64,000 nt of DNA, from assembly GCF_000143415.4 (NCBI RefSeq), contig NW_003314280.1, positions 1,196,426 through 1,260,425 on the forward strand, given 5' to 3'. Source of the DNA: Selaginella moellendorffii. Lineage: Eukaryota; Streptophyta; Lycopodiopsida; Selaginellales; Selaginellaceae. Below, in pieces: positions 42,933-54,037 of this stretch. The translations under genes were made by a program, and so were the position numbers. Numbering within the stretch: the stretch's first letter is position 1; the number at the start of each line of letters is the position of its first letter. The notes below the pieces were generated by a model that saw nothing but the letters and a program-made list of their open reading frames with translations, had not been told where the DNA came from and ran no database searches.

Positions 42933-44855
42933 AGTAAGGCGCAGCACAGGGCTGTGCTGGTAACTTGGCGATATCTCGAAGCTAAACCTGTGGAGGATCA
43001 TGGTCAGCGCAACCTTGGCCTCCATGAGAGCGAATCCTTGGCCGAGGCAAACCCGGGGCCCGTGAGAGAAGGGGAGAAAGGCAAACGGGTGCTTGGAGGC
43101 GTTGGCCACACCGTCAGCGAAGCGCTGTGGATTGAACTCGTTGGCATCTTCGCCCCACACTTCCTTGTCGTGGAGGATAGAGAGTATCGGCACGAGAACG
43201 CCGGTTCCCTCTGGAACAATCAAGTTTCCCAGCTTCGTGTCCTCCATGGCCGTGCGGACCAAGAACACGGCCGGTGGATACAGCCGCAGCGTCTCGTTGA
43301 GCACCATTCCCACCTGGAAGAGAACGAGAACAATGAGAAACGAGAGGAGGAAATCTAGATCTTGCTCACGATCTTTAGCTTGCTGGCTGCTTCTGAATCC
43401 GGGACGCCAGACTTACAAACCTCCAGCACCTCAGCTCGAGCACGCTCTTGCCAAGTCGGGTTTGTGGCGAGCAGCATCATCGCCCAGGTTATCAGCTTGG
43501 CTGTGGTTTCATGGCCAGCGACGTAAAAGGTCTTGCATTCCTCTATCAGGCTCTCGCTCGTGAATGCCAGCGCTGGCTTGATCCCGCTGCCGCTGAAGCT
43601 GCGGCTCGAGTCCACTTCGTCGAGCATCAAACCGAGAAGATCGCTGCCATAGTTGCTGCTAGCACCCGAGTCTTTGAGCTGCTGTCGCGCATGGACGATC
43701 TCGAGCAGCAGATTGTTCACCTTTTTCTGTCCGTTTCTTATGGCTCGGTTAAGCTCGCTGAAAGGATTCATGCTGCATACAAACCTCCCAGCGATCAAAT
43801 GGGAACAAAACCATGAACGGGAATACCTCTCAATCCATGGCTTGGAGAATCTCTGTAGGATAATCGCGGTCAGCTCTTGAACGAGCTCCAGAACGCGACG
43901 GCCCTGCGCATGGCCGCTTCCAAATGCTGTCCGAGATATCACGTCCGCAGTCAGCTCAGTGATGGGCTCGCTTACCTCCACTTCTACACCACTGCTATCT
44001 CGCGTTAGAGCAAGCCATTTGTCCAGCATCTCGGATACGCAGTCTACCATAGTCCCGACCATTCCCTGCGAAGAAAGAAGAAGAGGCGAAGGTCGAGAGA
44101 AGCTCGAGAAGAGAGAGGTTTGGCCACCACCTTTATCTTCTCCTGGTAGAAGGCGGGCGACATGATATGGCGGCGAAAGGCCCACTCGTCTCCATTCACA
44201 ACGACGAGGCCTCTGCCAATGACTTGCATGAGGAACTTCTGCTGGATGGAGGAGCGCCAAAACACCCCGGATTTGTTGTAGAGCACGTCCTTGACCATGT
44301 CCAGGTCGGTGAGAACGATGCGAGGCTCGTAACCCCACCACATCATCATCGGAGACCCTGGTGATGATCGAAAGACAAACAATCAAAGATCAACAGAGAA
44401 ACACTTCCAAGACAAACAAAGAGCTAGCGAATTTTCGAAAGAAAGAAACTCTGGTGATGATCGAAAAAAAAAAACAATCAAAAAGTGCCAGAGACACAGA
44501 AGAGGAAATCCTCCAAGAGCAACAAAACAAACAAGTAGCGAATTTTGTCGAGAAAGAAAGAAGAGCAAAGGAACATACCATAGATTTTTTCCCAGTGTAG
44601 CGAGTGAGGCTGGGCGTAGCCAACGATGTCGTGAGAGATGCCCTCCATGCAGCGCTCCTCGGCGGCGGCCCGCATTTCCATCATCTCGCGGATGTTCCCG
44701 CGGAGGATGGACCGCGGAGGCCCTCCAATCCCCTGGCGGCGCAGCTTGGCCTCTAGAATCCATGGCTTCGCTACATAGTCTCTCACAAACCCAACCCAAG
44801 CGCCCCACGCAAGCAGCGGGAGGAGCAGCAGCGCCGCGATGAGCAGCAGCGCCAT
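42882..44855 (-). CDS. Cytochrome P450, CYP72 clan (P450-C)
   Basis: Complete P450 monooxygenase, presumably ER-anchored by the N-terminal helix MALLLIAALLLLPLLAWGAW. Exons: about 44581-44855, 44131-44360, 43827-44067, 43375-43773 and 42882-43316. Motifs: proline-rich GGPPRS, helix C region WAFRRHIMSPAFYQEK, I-helix AGHETTAKLITW, K-helix NETLRLYPP (ExxR), FNPQRFADG and heme loop FSHGPRVCLG with its Cys ligand. The block pattern fits the CYP72 clan (families acting on terpenoids, gibberellins, cytokinins and fatty acids), but substrate cannot be read from sequence. It is the full-length member of the tandem array; the two upstream copies are fragments. Intron 1 contains a tandem duplication. 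Stop TAA at 42882-42884. Confidence 0.92.
44358..44560 (-). repeat. Tandem duplication inside P450-C intron 1
   Basis: Two diverged copies of about 95-105 bases (44358-44450 and 44451-44560), each starting ctggtgatgatcgaaa and ending gcgaattttcg/gtcgagaaagaaa. On the gene's strand each copy brings a candidate acceptor atcatcaccag. Confidence 0.75.
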
Positions 44856-45241
44856 GGCATCAAATGGAGGAAACCCCCATGAAGAAGCAGCAAAAAAGAT
44901 TGGATCGATCAACGCGCGCTCTGGATCTAGGTAGTCAACCCGCAAAACGCCACAAAGGAGGCAAGAAATGGGGGCCCAAAACACATGACCCACGTACGTA
45001 TCGCGGCAGCCGTAGCGCATGTAGATTTTGCTGGCGAGTCACGAGCTTTGGACTCCCCAATCTGTCAAAGCTGGTAGGATCTTTGGAGAGAGGAGAGATT
45101 AGATGACCAAAGCTCTGGAGAACGAGGGCGATGATCCTCATTGTTGATACTGTGCTACAAATATGTGAAGCGAGACTTACTAAGACTTTGCTGAAACTCT
45201 CGAAGCTTAGGAAGAGTTATGGTATAGATGGTGATGAAGGA

Positions 45242-46992
45242 TCATATTTTCTCCATGACGAGAGGAAGACCGTGGCAAGGTCTGAGCGTAACTTTGAACA
45301 CCGGGCAGTGGCGATACGATGGCGACAACCGAAACCGGAAGCGCTGGAGAATGGTGGCCAAGGCGATCTTGGCTTCCATGAGTGAAAAGGACTGGCCGAC
45401 GCACACCCGGGGGCCAAGCGAAAACGGCATGAACGCGTTCGGGTGCTTGGACGCCTTGGTGACACCATCCTTGAAACGCTCCGGATTGAACTCGTGGGCG
45501 TCCTCCCCCCAGAGCTCCTTGTCGTGGTGGATGGCGAGGATTGGAAAGGAGAGCCCCGCTCCCTTTGGGACGAGGATAACTCCCAGTATGGTGTCCTCGA
45601 AGCACGATCGCATCATCGACACCACCGGTGGATACAGGCGGAGAGTTTCGTGGAGGATCATGTTGATCTAGCCATGAGAAAGAAAGCTCGTGAAACTCGA
45701 AAGTAACGTAAAACCTTTACCAGCTTGAGCTTGCTGATTGAATCGGCTTCTGGAGTGGCACCTTCGCAGACTTCCTGGGCCTCGGCGCGAGCGCGCTCCT
45801 GCCATTCCGGGTGCAAAGCAAGCAGCATTATGGACCAGGTGAGCAGAGTTGCCGTCGTCTCGTGGCCAGCAAAGTAGAAAGTCTTGCACTCCTCCATCAC
45901 GGCCCGATCGTCAAAAGAAGAGTTTCCACACTCGGCAAGCATCAACCCCAGCAAGTCATGACTCTGGCCACTCTGAGCTCGCCGCTCCTTGATCAGGCCA
46001 AGCAGCAGCGAGTCGAGGTCGCTGTAGAGCTTTCTCAATCGAAAGTTTGCTGGAAACGGAAGGAATCTGCGGTCAGAAAATCGTGTTATAGTACGTAAAC
46101 GAAAGAGATTTGATCACCTTTTGCCTGGTACATAGTTGTATCGATCGACCTTGGAAAGCTCCTCTGGGATTGCTCTCAAGGTTTCGAAGACCTTCTGGCC
46201 TTTGAGATAGCTGCTTCCGAATGCCGTGTGGGAGATAATGTCTGCGGTTAGCTTTGAGAATTCACTGCTCATTTCAATCTCGGGCTGCTCGCGGAGCGCT
46301 TCTTCCCACCTGTCTAGCATCTCGAGCGCGCACAGTCCGATACGGGGCACCATTTTCTGGTTTGTATGACCAAGTAGTGAAAGTTGATAAGAAGCAAAGA
46401 AAGAAAAAATGGAACCTTGAGCTTCTCTAGGTAGAAAGCTGGAGCCACAACACGTCGATGGTGGCTCCACTCGTTACCATTCACGGCAATGAGCCCTCTG
46501 CCGATTATGGATGCGACTGCAGAAACCATCATGTCCGATTTCTCAAACTGAGTAACTTTCTTGGCAAGAACTTCTCTGATGAGCTCGGGCTCCGTGACCA
46601 TGATCCTCGGCTCTGTCGCCCACCAGTAGAAATACATCTTTCCTGGGAAGAAATCCTCCAGAGTCTAACTCAACTTACGATAGAAACGAAAAGAGAGACT
46701 AACCGTATTCCTTGGACCACTGGTGGTAATCCAGCAACACATGCTCCACAATATCGTGATTCAAGCCTGCCATGTCCCGCTCCTTGGGAGTGTCTCTCAT
46801 CTTCATCACCTGGAGCATATTCCCGGCCAAGAAAGTCCTTGGCGGCCCCTGGATACCCTGGCTTCGAATCCTTGTGTCGAGCGATCTTGGCTCCAGCCAA
46901 TACCTGGTGACAATTGATCGCCATAGCTTCGCAACCAGTGCTAGCAACACGAGCAGCGCGCCCGTCCACACTGCCTTGCCAATGCCCTCCAT
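45242..46992 (-). CDS. Cytochrome P450, CYP72 clan (P450-D)
   Basis: Intact P450 with five exons: about 46702-46992, 46414-46644, 46111-46354, 45720-46049 and 45242-45661. Begins MEGIGKAVWTGALLVLLALV (membrane anchor). Motifs: GPPRTFLAGN, WSHHRRVVAPAFYLEK, AGHETTATLLTW, HETLRLYPP, FNPERFKDG and FSLGPRVCVG heme loop. Same clan as P450-C but a distinct family member. Nearly identical, in opposite orientation, to the gene at 58652-60409. Upstream of its start are about 20 bases shared with that gene, then the sequences diverge. Confidence 0.94.
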
Positions 46993-47400
46993 TTCTCACA
47001 ACAAACAAGTGACCCAATGTCAAAATTATCGAAGTTCCCGACGAGCAGGTCTCCACGTTCGAGAACGTGAGCACGACTAAACTTTGCTGCGGAGTAGCTT
47101 TCACTGATTGGGACGATTTGACGACTGCATTTTTAAATGCTATACAGGATTCTGTCAACGAGTGAGTGACGAGCTCAGTATGATTACCTTGCTGCCAATG
47201 AGTGAGTGACAAGCTCAGTATGATTACCTTGCTGCCAGGAGAAATTATTTGCAATGAGATTTTGGTGACTCCTCTCAAAGAAGGATCCAAAACCTGTAGA
47301 AGATGATCAAGCTCAATATTTTTGGCAAGGTTTACCAAAGAGTGCATCCTTCTATGTGTGATGCATACTTGCATTCGAACGGGTACGATTAATAAAAAAT
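46993..47400. other. Upstream region of P450-D
   Basis: About 400 bases. A minus-strand frame (47374 down to about 46995) is open and reads through the tandem repeat; it contains a segment SCIAFKNAVVKSSQSVKATP that I do not recognise. It could be a captured gene fragment or chance. The P450 promoter must overlap it. Confidence 0.35.
47158..47238. repeat. Tandem pair of about 40-base units
   Basis: Two head-to-tail copies of a unit containing gagtgagtgacgagctcagt and then atgattaccttgctgcca, differing at one or two bases. They lie about 170 bases upstream of P450-D. Confidence 0.8.
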
Positions 47401-49135
47401 GCTGTTTAAAACATGTGAGTGAATTTCCATGTTAGGATGGCAAATCAGAGTCGGGTGAAGCCATTGGGAGTTCTTACAGGTGTGAAGATGGATGTAGTAG
47501 GGTTGAACTTTTACATGGATTTTGTGGTTTTTAGGATGAGTCTTGGTGAATTAACTTATCCATTGCTTCTAAGCCGACCTTGGTTGGTGCAAGCTGATGC
47601 TTCTCAATACTATCATAAAGGCTTGATGAGGATTCGAAGTGGAAATTTCAAGTGCAAGATTCAAGTTAGTGTTCAAGCAATGTCAAAGTCAAACCAGCCA
47701 GTGGAAATTGAGAGGGACGATAACAACAGTGATACTACTTCTGGCAGTGAGGAAGAGGAGAATTCTTGCTCTAATTCAGGTTCTAGTGATTGACTAAGAA
47801 GAGGATGAAGAAGCAGCTCTGGTCCAGAAAGAGAAGATGATAAATTATGCCAACCTAGCCTTGTCCTCTTTTGAGTGGGATTATAGCAGTGATCGTTTGA
47901 AGCATTGGTTATGGAAAGTGGTAGAAAAATCTTTTGCAATTTATGAAGAGCCAACAATATAGGTTGGAAAGGAGTTGAGATTTATCAAGCCTCCCGAGTT
48001 GATTAATTTGGATCTGGGGATGCTAGGAAGCTCTAGGGTGGTGACCAACTGGATCATGAGAAGCAGATGAGTTTAGTGAAGTTGTTGTCTAACTATTGAG
48101 ATATTTTTGCGTGAACCTACAAGGACATGAAAGGGATTGATCCAGCTCTAGCTGTCCATAGGATTCCTCTAGTTCCTGGTGCTGTGCCAGTGTGTCAACA
48201 ACCCTATCACTCTAATCCCCATTACTCCAAAGCTATGAGAGAAGAGATTGAGAAGCTATTGTGAGTTGGTTTTATCTTTGAAGTGGAAGTTAGTGAGTGG
48301 CTTTCTCCAATTGTAGTCATCAAGAAGAAGAATGGTCAACTCCAAATTTATGTAGATTATAGAAAGCTGAATAATGTAACAAGAAAAGATGGCTTTCCAT
48401 TGCCATTTATGGATACAATGCTGAATTTAGTTCCAGGCCATAGGCTCTATTTTTTTCCTGATGGTTTCAGTGGCTACAATCAAGTTTGAATAGCTGAAGA
48501 GGATCAGCTTAAAACTACATTCGCTGAGTGGGGATGATACACATATCAAGTGATGCCTTTTGGCTTAACAAATGTGCTTGAGTTTTTAAAGAGTGGTAAT
48601 AGTAGCCTTTCAACGTTTTATACAAGATTTCATGAAGGTATTTTTGGACGATTTTAGTGTGTTCACTGATGTTGAACAGCATGAGAAGAAGCTTGCTAGT
48701 TTCTTTGACAGGTGCAGAAAATTTGAAATTTCACTCAACCCTCTCCCAAGAAGGATTAACAATTGATCCTAGTAAGATAAAAGTTATTTAGGCTTTACCA
48801 GTTGCAAGTTTTCTTGGGACATGTAAGATACCATTGCAGATTTGTGAGGAGATATGCTGAAAAAGTTTTGCTGTTGAAGGATGTGAAGTATGAGTGGAAC
48901 AAGAAGTGTCAATAGGCTTTTGAAGAATTGAAGCAAACTTTGGTCACGGTCCCAATTTTGAAGATGCCAAATTGGTCTCGAGAATTCCATGCTTTGGCAG
49001 TGGCAATTGGTTCGGTAAGGAGTTTACTTTTTATATTGATCACCAGGCCTTGAAATATCTTATTTTGAAGCCATGCAAAATAGGTAAAGTGACTCATTGG
49101 TTGCTAATTTTATAGGAGTTCTAGTTTAAAACAGT
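47400..49135 (+). mobile_element. Ty3/gypsy remnant, plus strand (element 1)
   Basis: Degenerate pol of a gypsy-type LTR retrotransposon. At 47440-47650 is part of a retropepsin domain (FRMSLGELTYPLLLSRPWL) lacking the catalytic Asp region. At 48110-48600 is a reverse transcriptase with recognisable VSEWLSPIVVIKKKNGQ and YVDYRKLNNVTRKDGFPLP blocks but several stops. At 48870-49130 pieces of RNase H (FYIDHQALKYL) follow. No LTR found. It ends abruptly at about 49,130 against an oppositely oriented element. Confidence 0.85.
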
Positions 49136-51205
49136 TCTTAAGTGTTTCAAATGATCCTCCAATGTTTCGCTGAAGACTAGAACATCGTCGATATATAGGA
49201 CAACAAATGTGTCCAAATAATCTCCGAATATTTTATTCATCATAGTGCTGAACATTACCGAAGCATTGCATAACCCGAATGGCATGACAAGAAACTCATA
49301 AGATCCGTACCGAGTCTTAAAAGCTGTCTTCTTCACATCTTGATCCGCCACCCATATCTGATGATACCCAAACCGCAAATTTAGTCGCGTAAAATACTTA
49401 GCCTTTAAGAGTTGGTCAAACAAGTCATCAATGCATGGCAAAGGATAATTGTTTTTAACCGTGATCTTGTTGAGTGCCTAATAATCAATACACATCCTCA
49501 TGGTTCCATCCTTTTTCATAACAAAAAGGACCGGCGCTCCATAAGGTGATTTGCTTGGTTAGATATGACCTTTGTCAAGAAGCTCTGTGAGTTGTTTCTT
49601 GAGTTCAGCCATCTCCTTGATGTTCAACCGATATAGAGCTTTCATAGGTGGTTTAGAACCCGAAATAACCTCAATCCGATGATCAACCTCACGGCTAGGA
49701 GGTAGCCCTGGTGGCAAATCCTTCGGAAAGATATCTTGATTCCTCGCCAACAACTCCAATATCTTCTTTGGTACGGATCAACCCCGTCACCGATTCAAAC
49801 TGTGTCACCAATACCCTCAGTTTCCATCATTTGAACCCAAAAGGTCTGACATCCCTTCTTAACTGCTATTTGAGCGGCCCTCGCAATCTAGAACTTGGCA
49901 TCCCAATCCTTTGAGGAGTGCTTTTGCAATTGGAAGGACATATCAGGATGTCCTTTTGACTTCAATATGATATGACTTTGTCCAGCACTATAAATCCCTT
50001 TTATATATTTGTTGAAGAAGTCTATACTAAACACCATATGAAAATCTGGTATTTTCAACACTATCAAGTCCACTCTTTCTTTCCACTTGGATATTTTTAT
50101 TGGAACATCACTCATAAACTTTCTGGCTACTTGCCCACCTTCCACAAACTGGAAGTGTATAGGTGACATTTGCTCAGCATTCAATCCTAACAACTTAACT
50201 AAGTCTTTAGATATCATATTGTGCATAGCTCCCGTGTCAATCATCACTCAGATTCGGTGTCCACGGAGAAAGCCTACCAGATACATCAACAGATTAGTGT
50301 TTGCATTGACTGCGAGAAAAGCTTGAGGAAAGCAACGAAAGTAACTCACCTCCTCTTTCTCATAATCTGCATTGACCAACTTGTCAACCCCTTCAGCTTC
50401 GCCACCACCGTCTTCCCTCAAGACATTAACCCGAGACCTTGTCTTATGCTTGTTGTGGCATTTCGAGGACTTATGTCCTAACTCTCCACAATGGAAGCAA
50501 TGACCCACACTACCTGTTCCACTAGGAGTAGGTTTCGCAGGTTGCTGTTGCTTGTACCCACCAAGAGGAGGAACAGAGGGCCTAGGACCAGAAGTAGCTG
50601 TTGGTGGTCTCCAACCACCACCACCTTTGTTAACCATTGCTTGTGAGCCTCCAGAGTAGAACCTGCTTTCCACCCCCTATTTCTGGTCACCTTGTTTATT
50701 CCCAAAATTCCTATTCTTATCCGAGTTACCAGCATATGGTTGCTGATATTGTTCCATGAGCGAGTGACTAAAGGCAACTTGTTGTGCTGCCTCCTTATAC
50801 TCCAAGTATGTCTTCGGCTTAAACTTCAAAATCTCATTACGAGAAAGTGAACTTAAACCCTCCAGAAAATAACTCCGAGCATCTTCGTCACTCATATTTG
50901 CAATCATAATGTGCTTCTGAGCAAACGCATTAACGTAATGCATGAGATCCCCTTGCTGATTTAACCGCCGTAGCTCCATGCGAAGTCTCAAACCAAGATC
51001 ATTCGGCAAGTATTCTTTACAAATATGAGACCGCATCTTGGTCCAACTTCTAGTCTGCCCTTTTTCAGCACAGACCTGGCACCACCAACTTTTGGCATGA
51101 TCGGTGAGAAAGGATTGCGCACACGCAACTTTCGTATGATCATCTACGTCTACCGCTATGAAATAGTTTTCCATATCGTAGACCCAGTCTTCCAAAACTT
51201 GATAG
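49121..51205 (-). mobile_element. Ty3/gypsy element 2, pol and gag part
   Basis: Reads leftward. In order: gag (51195-50677, WWCQVCAEKGQTRSW and YFLEGLSSLSRNEILKF), zinc knuckle CFHCGELGHKSSKCH at about 50,470-50,515, retropepsin with DTGA active site at about 50,235, and reverse transcriptase with an intact YIDD box (about 49,175-49,190). Frames are broken in places, for example around 49,445-49,560. The element is cut off within reverse transcriptase at about 49,130, so integrase, RNase H and the 3' LTR are absent. Its gag gene is interrupted at 51,205 by element 3 and resumes at 56,810. Confidence 0.9.
51201..51205. repeat. Target-site duplication, left copy (gatag)
   Basis: gatag directly before the left LTR of element 3; the same five bases follow the right LTR at 56810-56814. 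Confidence 0.85.
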
Positions 51206-51592
51206 TGTCAAGACCCCCAACAAGATCAAGACTGGAAAATGCAAAAGACAAAGAGAAAAGCTAGTGGAAACAAAGAAAAGGCCTTAGACTGGCGTTGATT
51301 CAGATTGTGGAGAAATGGAACAAGGCTAACCTATATATACTATAGGTTGATGAAGCTCCACCACTCTTGGATCGAGGACAGCCTAAATATAGCTGAGGTT
51401 GAGGAGGTGCCACATCAATATCAGGAATGTGGTTCGAGACTCAGGAATCGTACAGGAAATCAGAGAGTTGGGAATAGGGAAGTGTCTTGAGAGTCAGGAA
51501 TAGGGAAGTGTCTCGAGAATCAGGAATGTGGTCTGCAGGTCAGGAATCCGGTGAGAGTCCGGAATGTGGCAAAAATTGGGGGATTCCTAATA
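51206..51592 (-). repeat. 3' LTR of element 3
   Basis: 387 bases, from tgtcaagacccccaac to ttcctaata. It has a TATA-like tatatatactatag at 51331-51344. Compared by eye with the other LTR there are about 18 substitutions, all but one transitions, and a 9-base length difference. Internal repeats of the type gaatagggaagtgtct occur twice. Confidence 0.93.
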
Positions 51593-52870
51593 GCACCCCC
51601 TCCTCAAGAACGAGTGGAACGAGGATGTGAATGAGAACGACGAGGAGGATGAGATGAGCTGTAAGGGATGGGAGATGGAGAAAAAGAATGAGGACTGGGA
51701 CGAGAAGGATAACGGCGGTAGAAGTCCTGAACAAGGTCAGGAGAATGAATCAGGTTGTCCGCAGGTTCCCAAGTGCGTTCTTCAGGCCCGTAACCCTTTC
51801 AGTTGACCAGATAGTAGAGTTTAGACCGTGAAATCTTGGAATCAAGGATGTCCTGAACCTCGTACTCAGACCCATCCTCGAGCTGCACTGGTGGAGGTGG
51901 AGGAATGACCCAATCGGGAATAGTACTGGGAATATAAGGCTCAAGGAGAGAGGAATGAAAAACGGGGTGAATTTGATATGAGGAGGGAAGTGCAAGGCGA
52001 TAAGTGACAGGATTAATGATGGCAGTGATAGGGAAAGGACCGAGGCGTTTGAAATCAAGTTTTGGACAGGGCCTGGTGGTGGAGATATTTTGCCAGAGGA
52101 GCCAGACTTTATCCCCGATATTGTAAGGGGGACAATCCTGACGATGGACATTGGCAAATGTTTTGTGAGATTCCTGAGCACGATGGAGGTGGAAGGAGAT
52201 GGAGTTGTGGATTTCTTGGAGGTTGGAGACAAATGCCTCAGAGCGAGGATTTGAATGAGAGGATTCGGATGAAGAAGGAAGTGAGAGATTGAATCGGGGA
52301 TTTCGGCCAGAGTTTGCAAAGAAGGGGGAAATTCGAAGAGAGGAGTGAACAAAGTTGTTATAGGAGAACTCAGCAAGGGGAAGGATATCGAACCAGTTAT
52401 CCTAATGATAGTTGATGAAACACCTCAAGAATTGTTCCAACGTCTGAATCGTTCGCTCGGACTGCCTATCAGTTTGAGGATGATATGCCGAAGAGAGGTT
52501 GGCCTTCACTCCAAGCAGCTGCAAAAACCGTTTCCAGAAATGAGAGATGAACTGAGGCCCCCGATCCGAAACCACATCTATAGGAATCCCATGAAGTCAG
52601 AAAATTTCCCTGAATACCAGTTTTGCCATGTCCTCGCCCAAAAACTCCTTGGTACATGGCAAGAAGTGCGCCATCTTTGTGAAGCGATCCACCACGACTA
52701 AAATGCTGTTGAAGCCTCCAGAACTCGGAAGATCACTCAAAAAATCCATGGAGATGGATTCCCAAGGACCTGAAGGGACCGGAAGGGAACAAAGCAAACC
52801 TGAAGGAAGGAGGTACCTTATTCTGGGCGCAAGTGTCACAGGAGGTAACAAAAGCTTTGATGTAGTCATT
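51593..52870 (-). pseudogene. Element 3 integrase core, C-terminal region and chromodomain
   Basis: From right to left: integrase core start MDFLSDLPSSGGFNSILVVV (52700-52760), the second catalytic Asp region near 52,560, then the capsule of C-terminal domain (DKVWLLWQNIS near 52,080-52,110). A chromodomain follows: YEVQDILDSKISRSKLYYLV then KGYGPEERTWEPADN (51,745-51,880). The conserved Trp between these two pieces is a TGA stop at about 51,792-51,794. Frames shift more than once. Confidence 0.85.
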
Positions 52871-53839
52871 CATGTGAGGCCACCAAAAGTCCCATGCAAC
52901 TAGCTCATAGGTTTTCGCAATGCCAAAGTGACCAGCAATCGGGCTATCGTGGCACGCCATCAGGACCAACCTTCGAGCATCACCTTCAGGAATGTAAAGT
53001 TGCTCCCCACGGTATAATAAGCCATCTAAGAACTCAAACTCGTCAAATCGCCGGCAGTCGGGAGTCACAGGGTGTCCAGCCTGAAGATGGGGGAAAATGT
53101 CGCTGGCGAGATCATCGGATTGAAGATCGTTTCTGATTGCATCCATCAAGGAGGAGTCCTGCGGGGCCAGGGAAATTGCCATAACTTGAAACCGATAAGG
53201 ACCGAGGATAACTTGATCCTGTTGATCGAAGGCAGGATTACCAGGCCTGAGACTGAGATAGGAGCGCCTTGAAAGAGCATCAGGAAGGCCTTGAAGCTTT
53301 CCAGGTCTGTACTTGATAACAAAGTCAAACCGACTCAGGAATTGTGCCCACCTTGCTTGACGACGGCTTAAAACTCGGGAAGTGGCAAAGTACTCGAGAT
53401 TTTTGTGATCCGTCCAGACTGTTGTTTGATGGCCCGCCCCCTCCAAGAAACGGCGCCACTCTCCAAAGGAATCCACGATGGCAAGGAGCTCCTTGTCGTG
53501 GATTTCGTAATTGATCTCCGCAGGCTGAAATTTCCGAGAATGGAAAGTGACCAGATGAAGTTCTTGATCCGCTCCGAGTTGAGACAACACAGCACCGATG
53601 GCAAAGTTGGAGGCGTCAACCTCGATGAAGAAAGGTTGTGAGGAATCAGCATGGATCAAAACGGGAGCAGAACTGAAGGCTGCCTTGAGTGTGTCGAAGG
53701 CATACTGGGCAGCAGCAAACCAAGAGAAGGGAACATCCTTGCGAGTGAGATGTGTGAGAGGAAGGACAATGTCAGAGTAATGATCAATGAATTTGCGGTA
53801 GAAGTTGGCAAAGCCAAGGAAAACCTGAATGTCCGACAT
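52733..53839 (-). pseudogene. Element 3 RT thumb, RNase H and integrase zinc domain
   Basis: A long open stretch of 368 codons: VFLGFANFYRKFIDHYSDI, RNase H with FFIEVDASNFAIGAVLSQ and YEIHDKELLAIVDSF, VWTDHKNLEYF, PDALSRR, and the HHCC zinc finger of integrase (HDSPIAGHFG ... CDTCAQNK). The start is not a real gene start; it is the continuation of the polyprotein. Confidence 0.85.
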
Positions 53840-54037
53840 TGATTATGGAGGCTCCCACTCGAGAATAGTCTTGACTTTGGCAGAATCCATCGTGATACCC
53901 TCAGAAGTGATAATGTACCCAAGGAACTCCACAGACTGCTAATCGAAGGAACATTTCTCAAGCTTCGCGTATAGGCCGTGTTCTCGCAGCTTCGCCAGCA
54001 CCTTGCGTACATGTTCGTCGTGCTCCTCCTGAGTTTT

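Noticed and set aside
46670-47374. 234-codon minus-strand frame covering P450-D exon 1
   Set aside because: Its second half is P450-D exon 1 in the wrong frame; only the part upstream of 46,993 remains unexplained and is reported separately.
51750-52376. 208-codon minus-strand frame as a separate protein
   Set aside because: It is a frame-shifted reading of the integrase C-terminal and chromodomain region of element 3.
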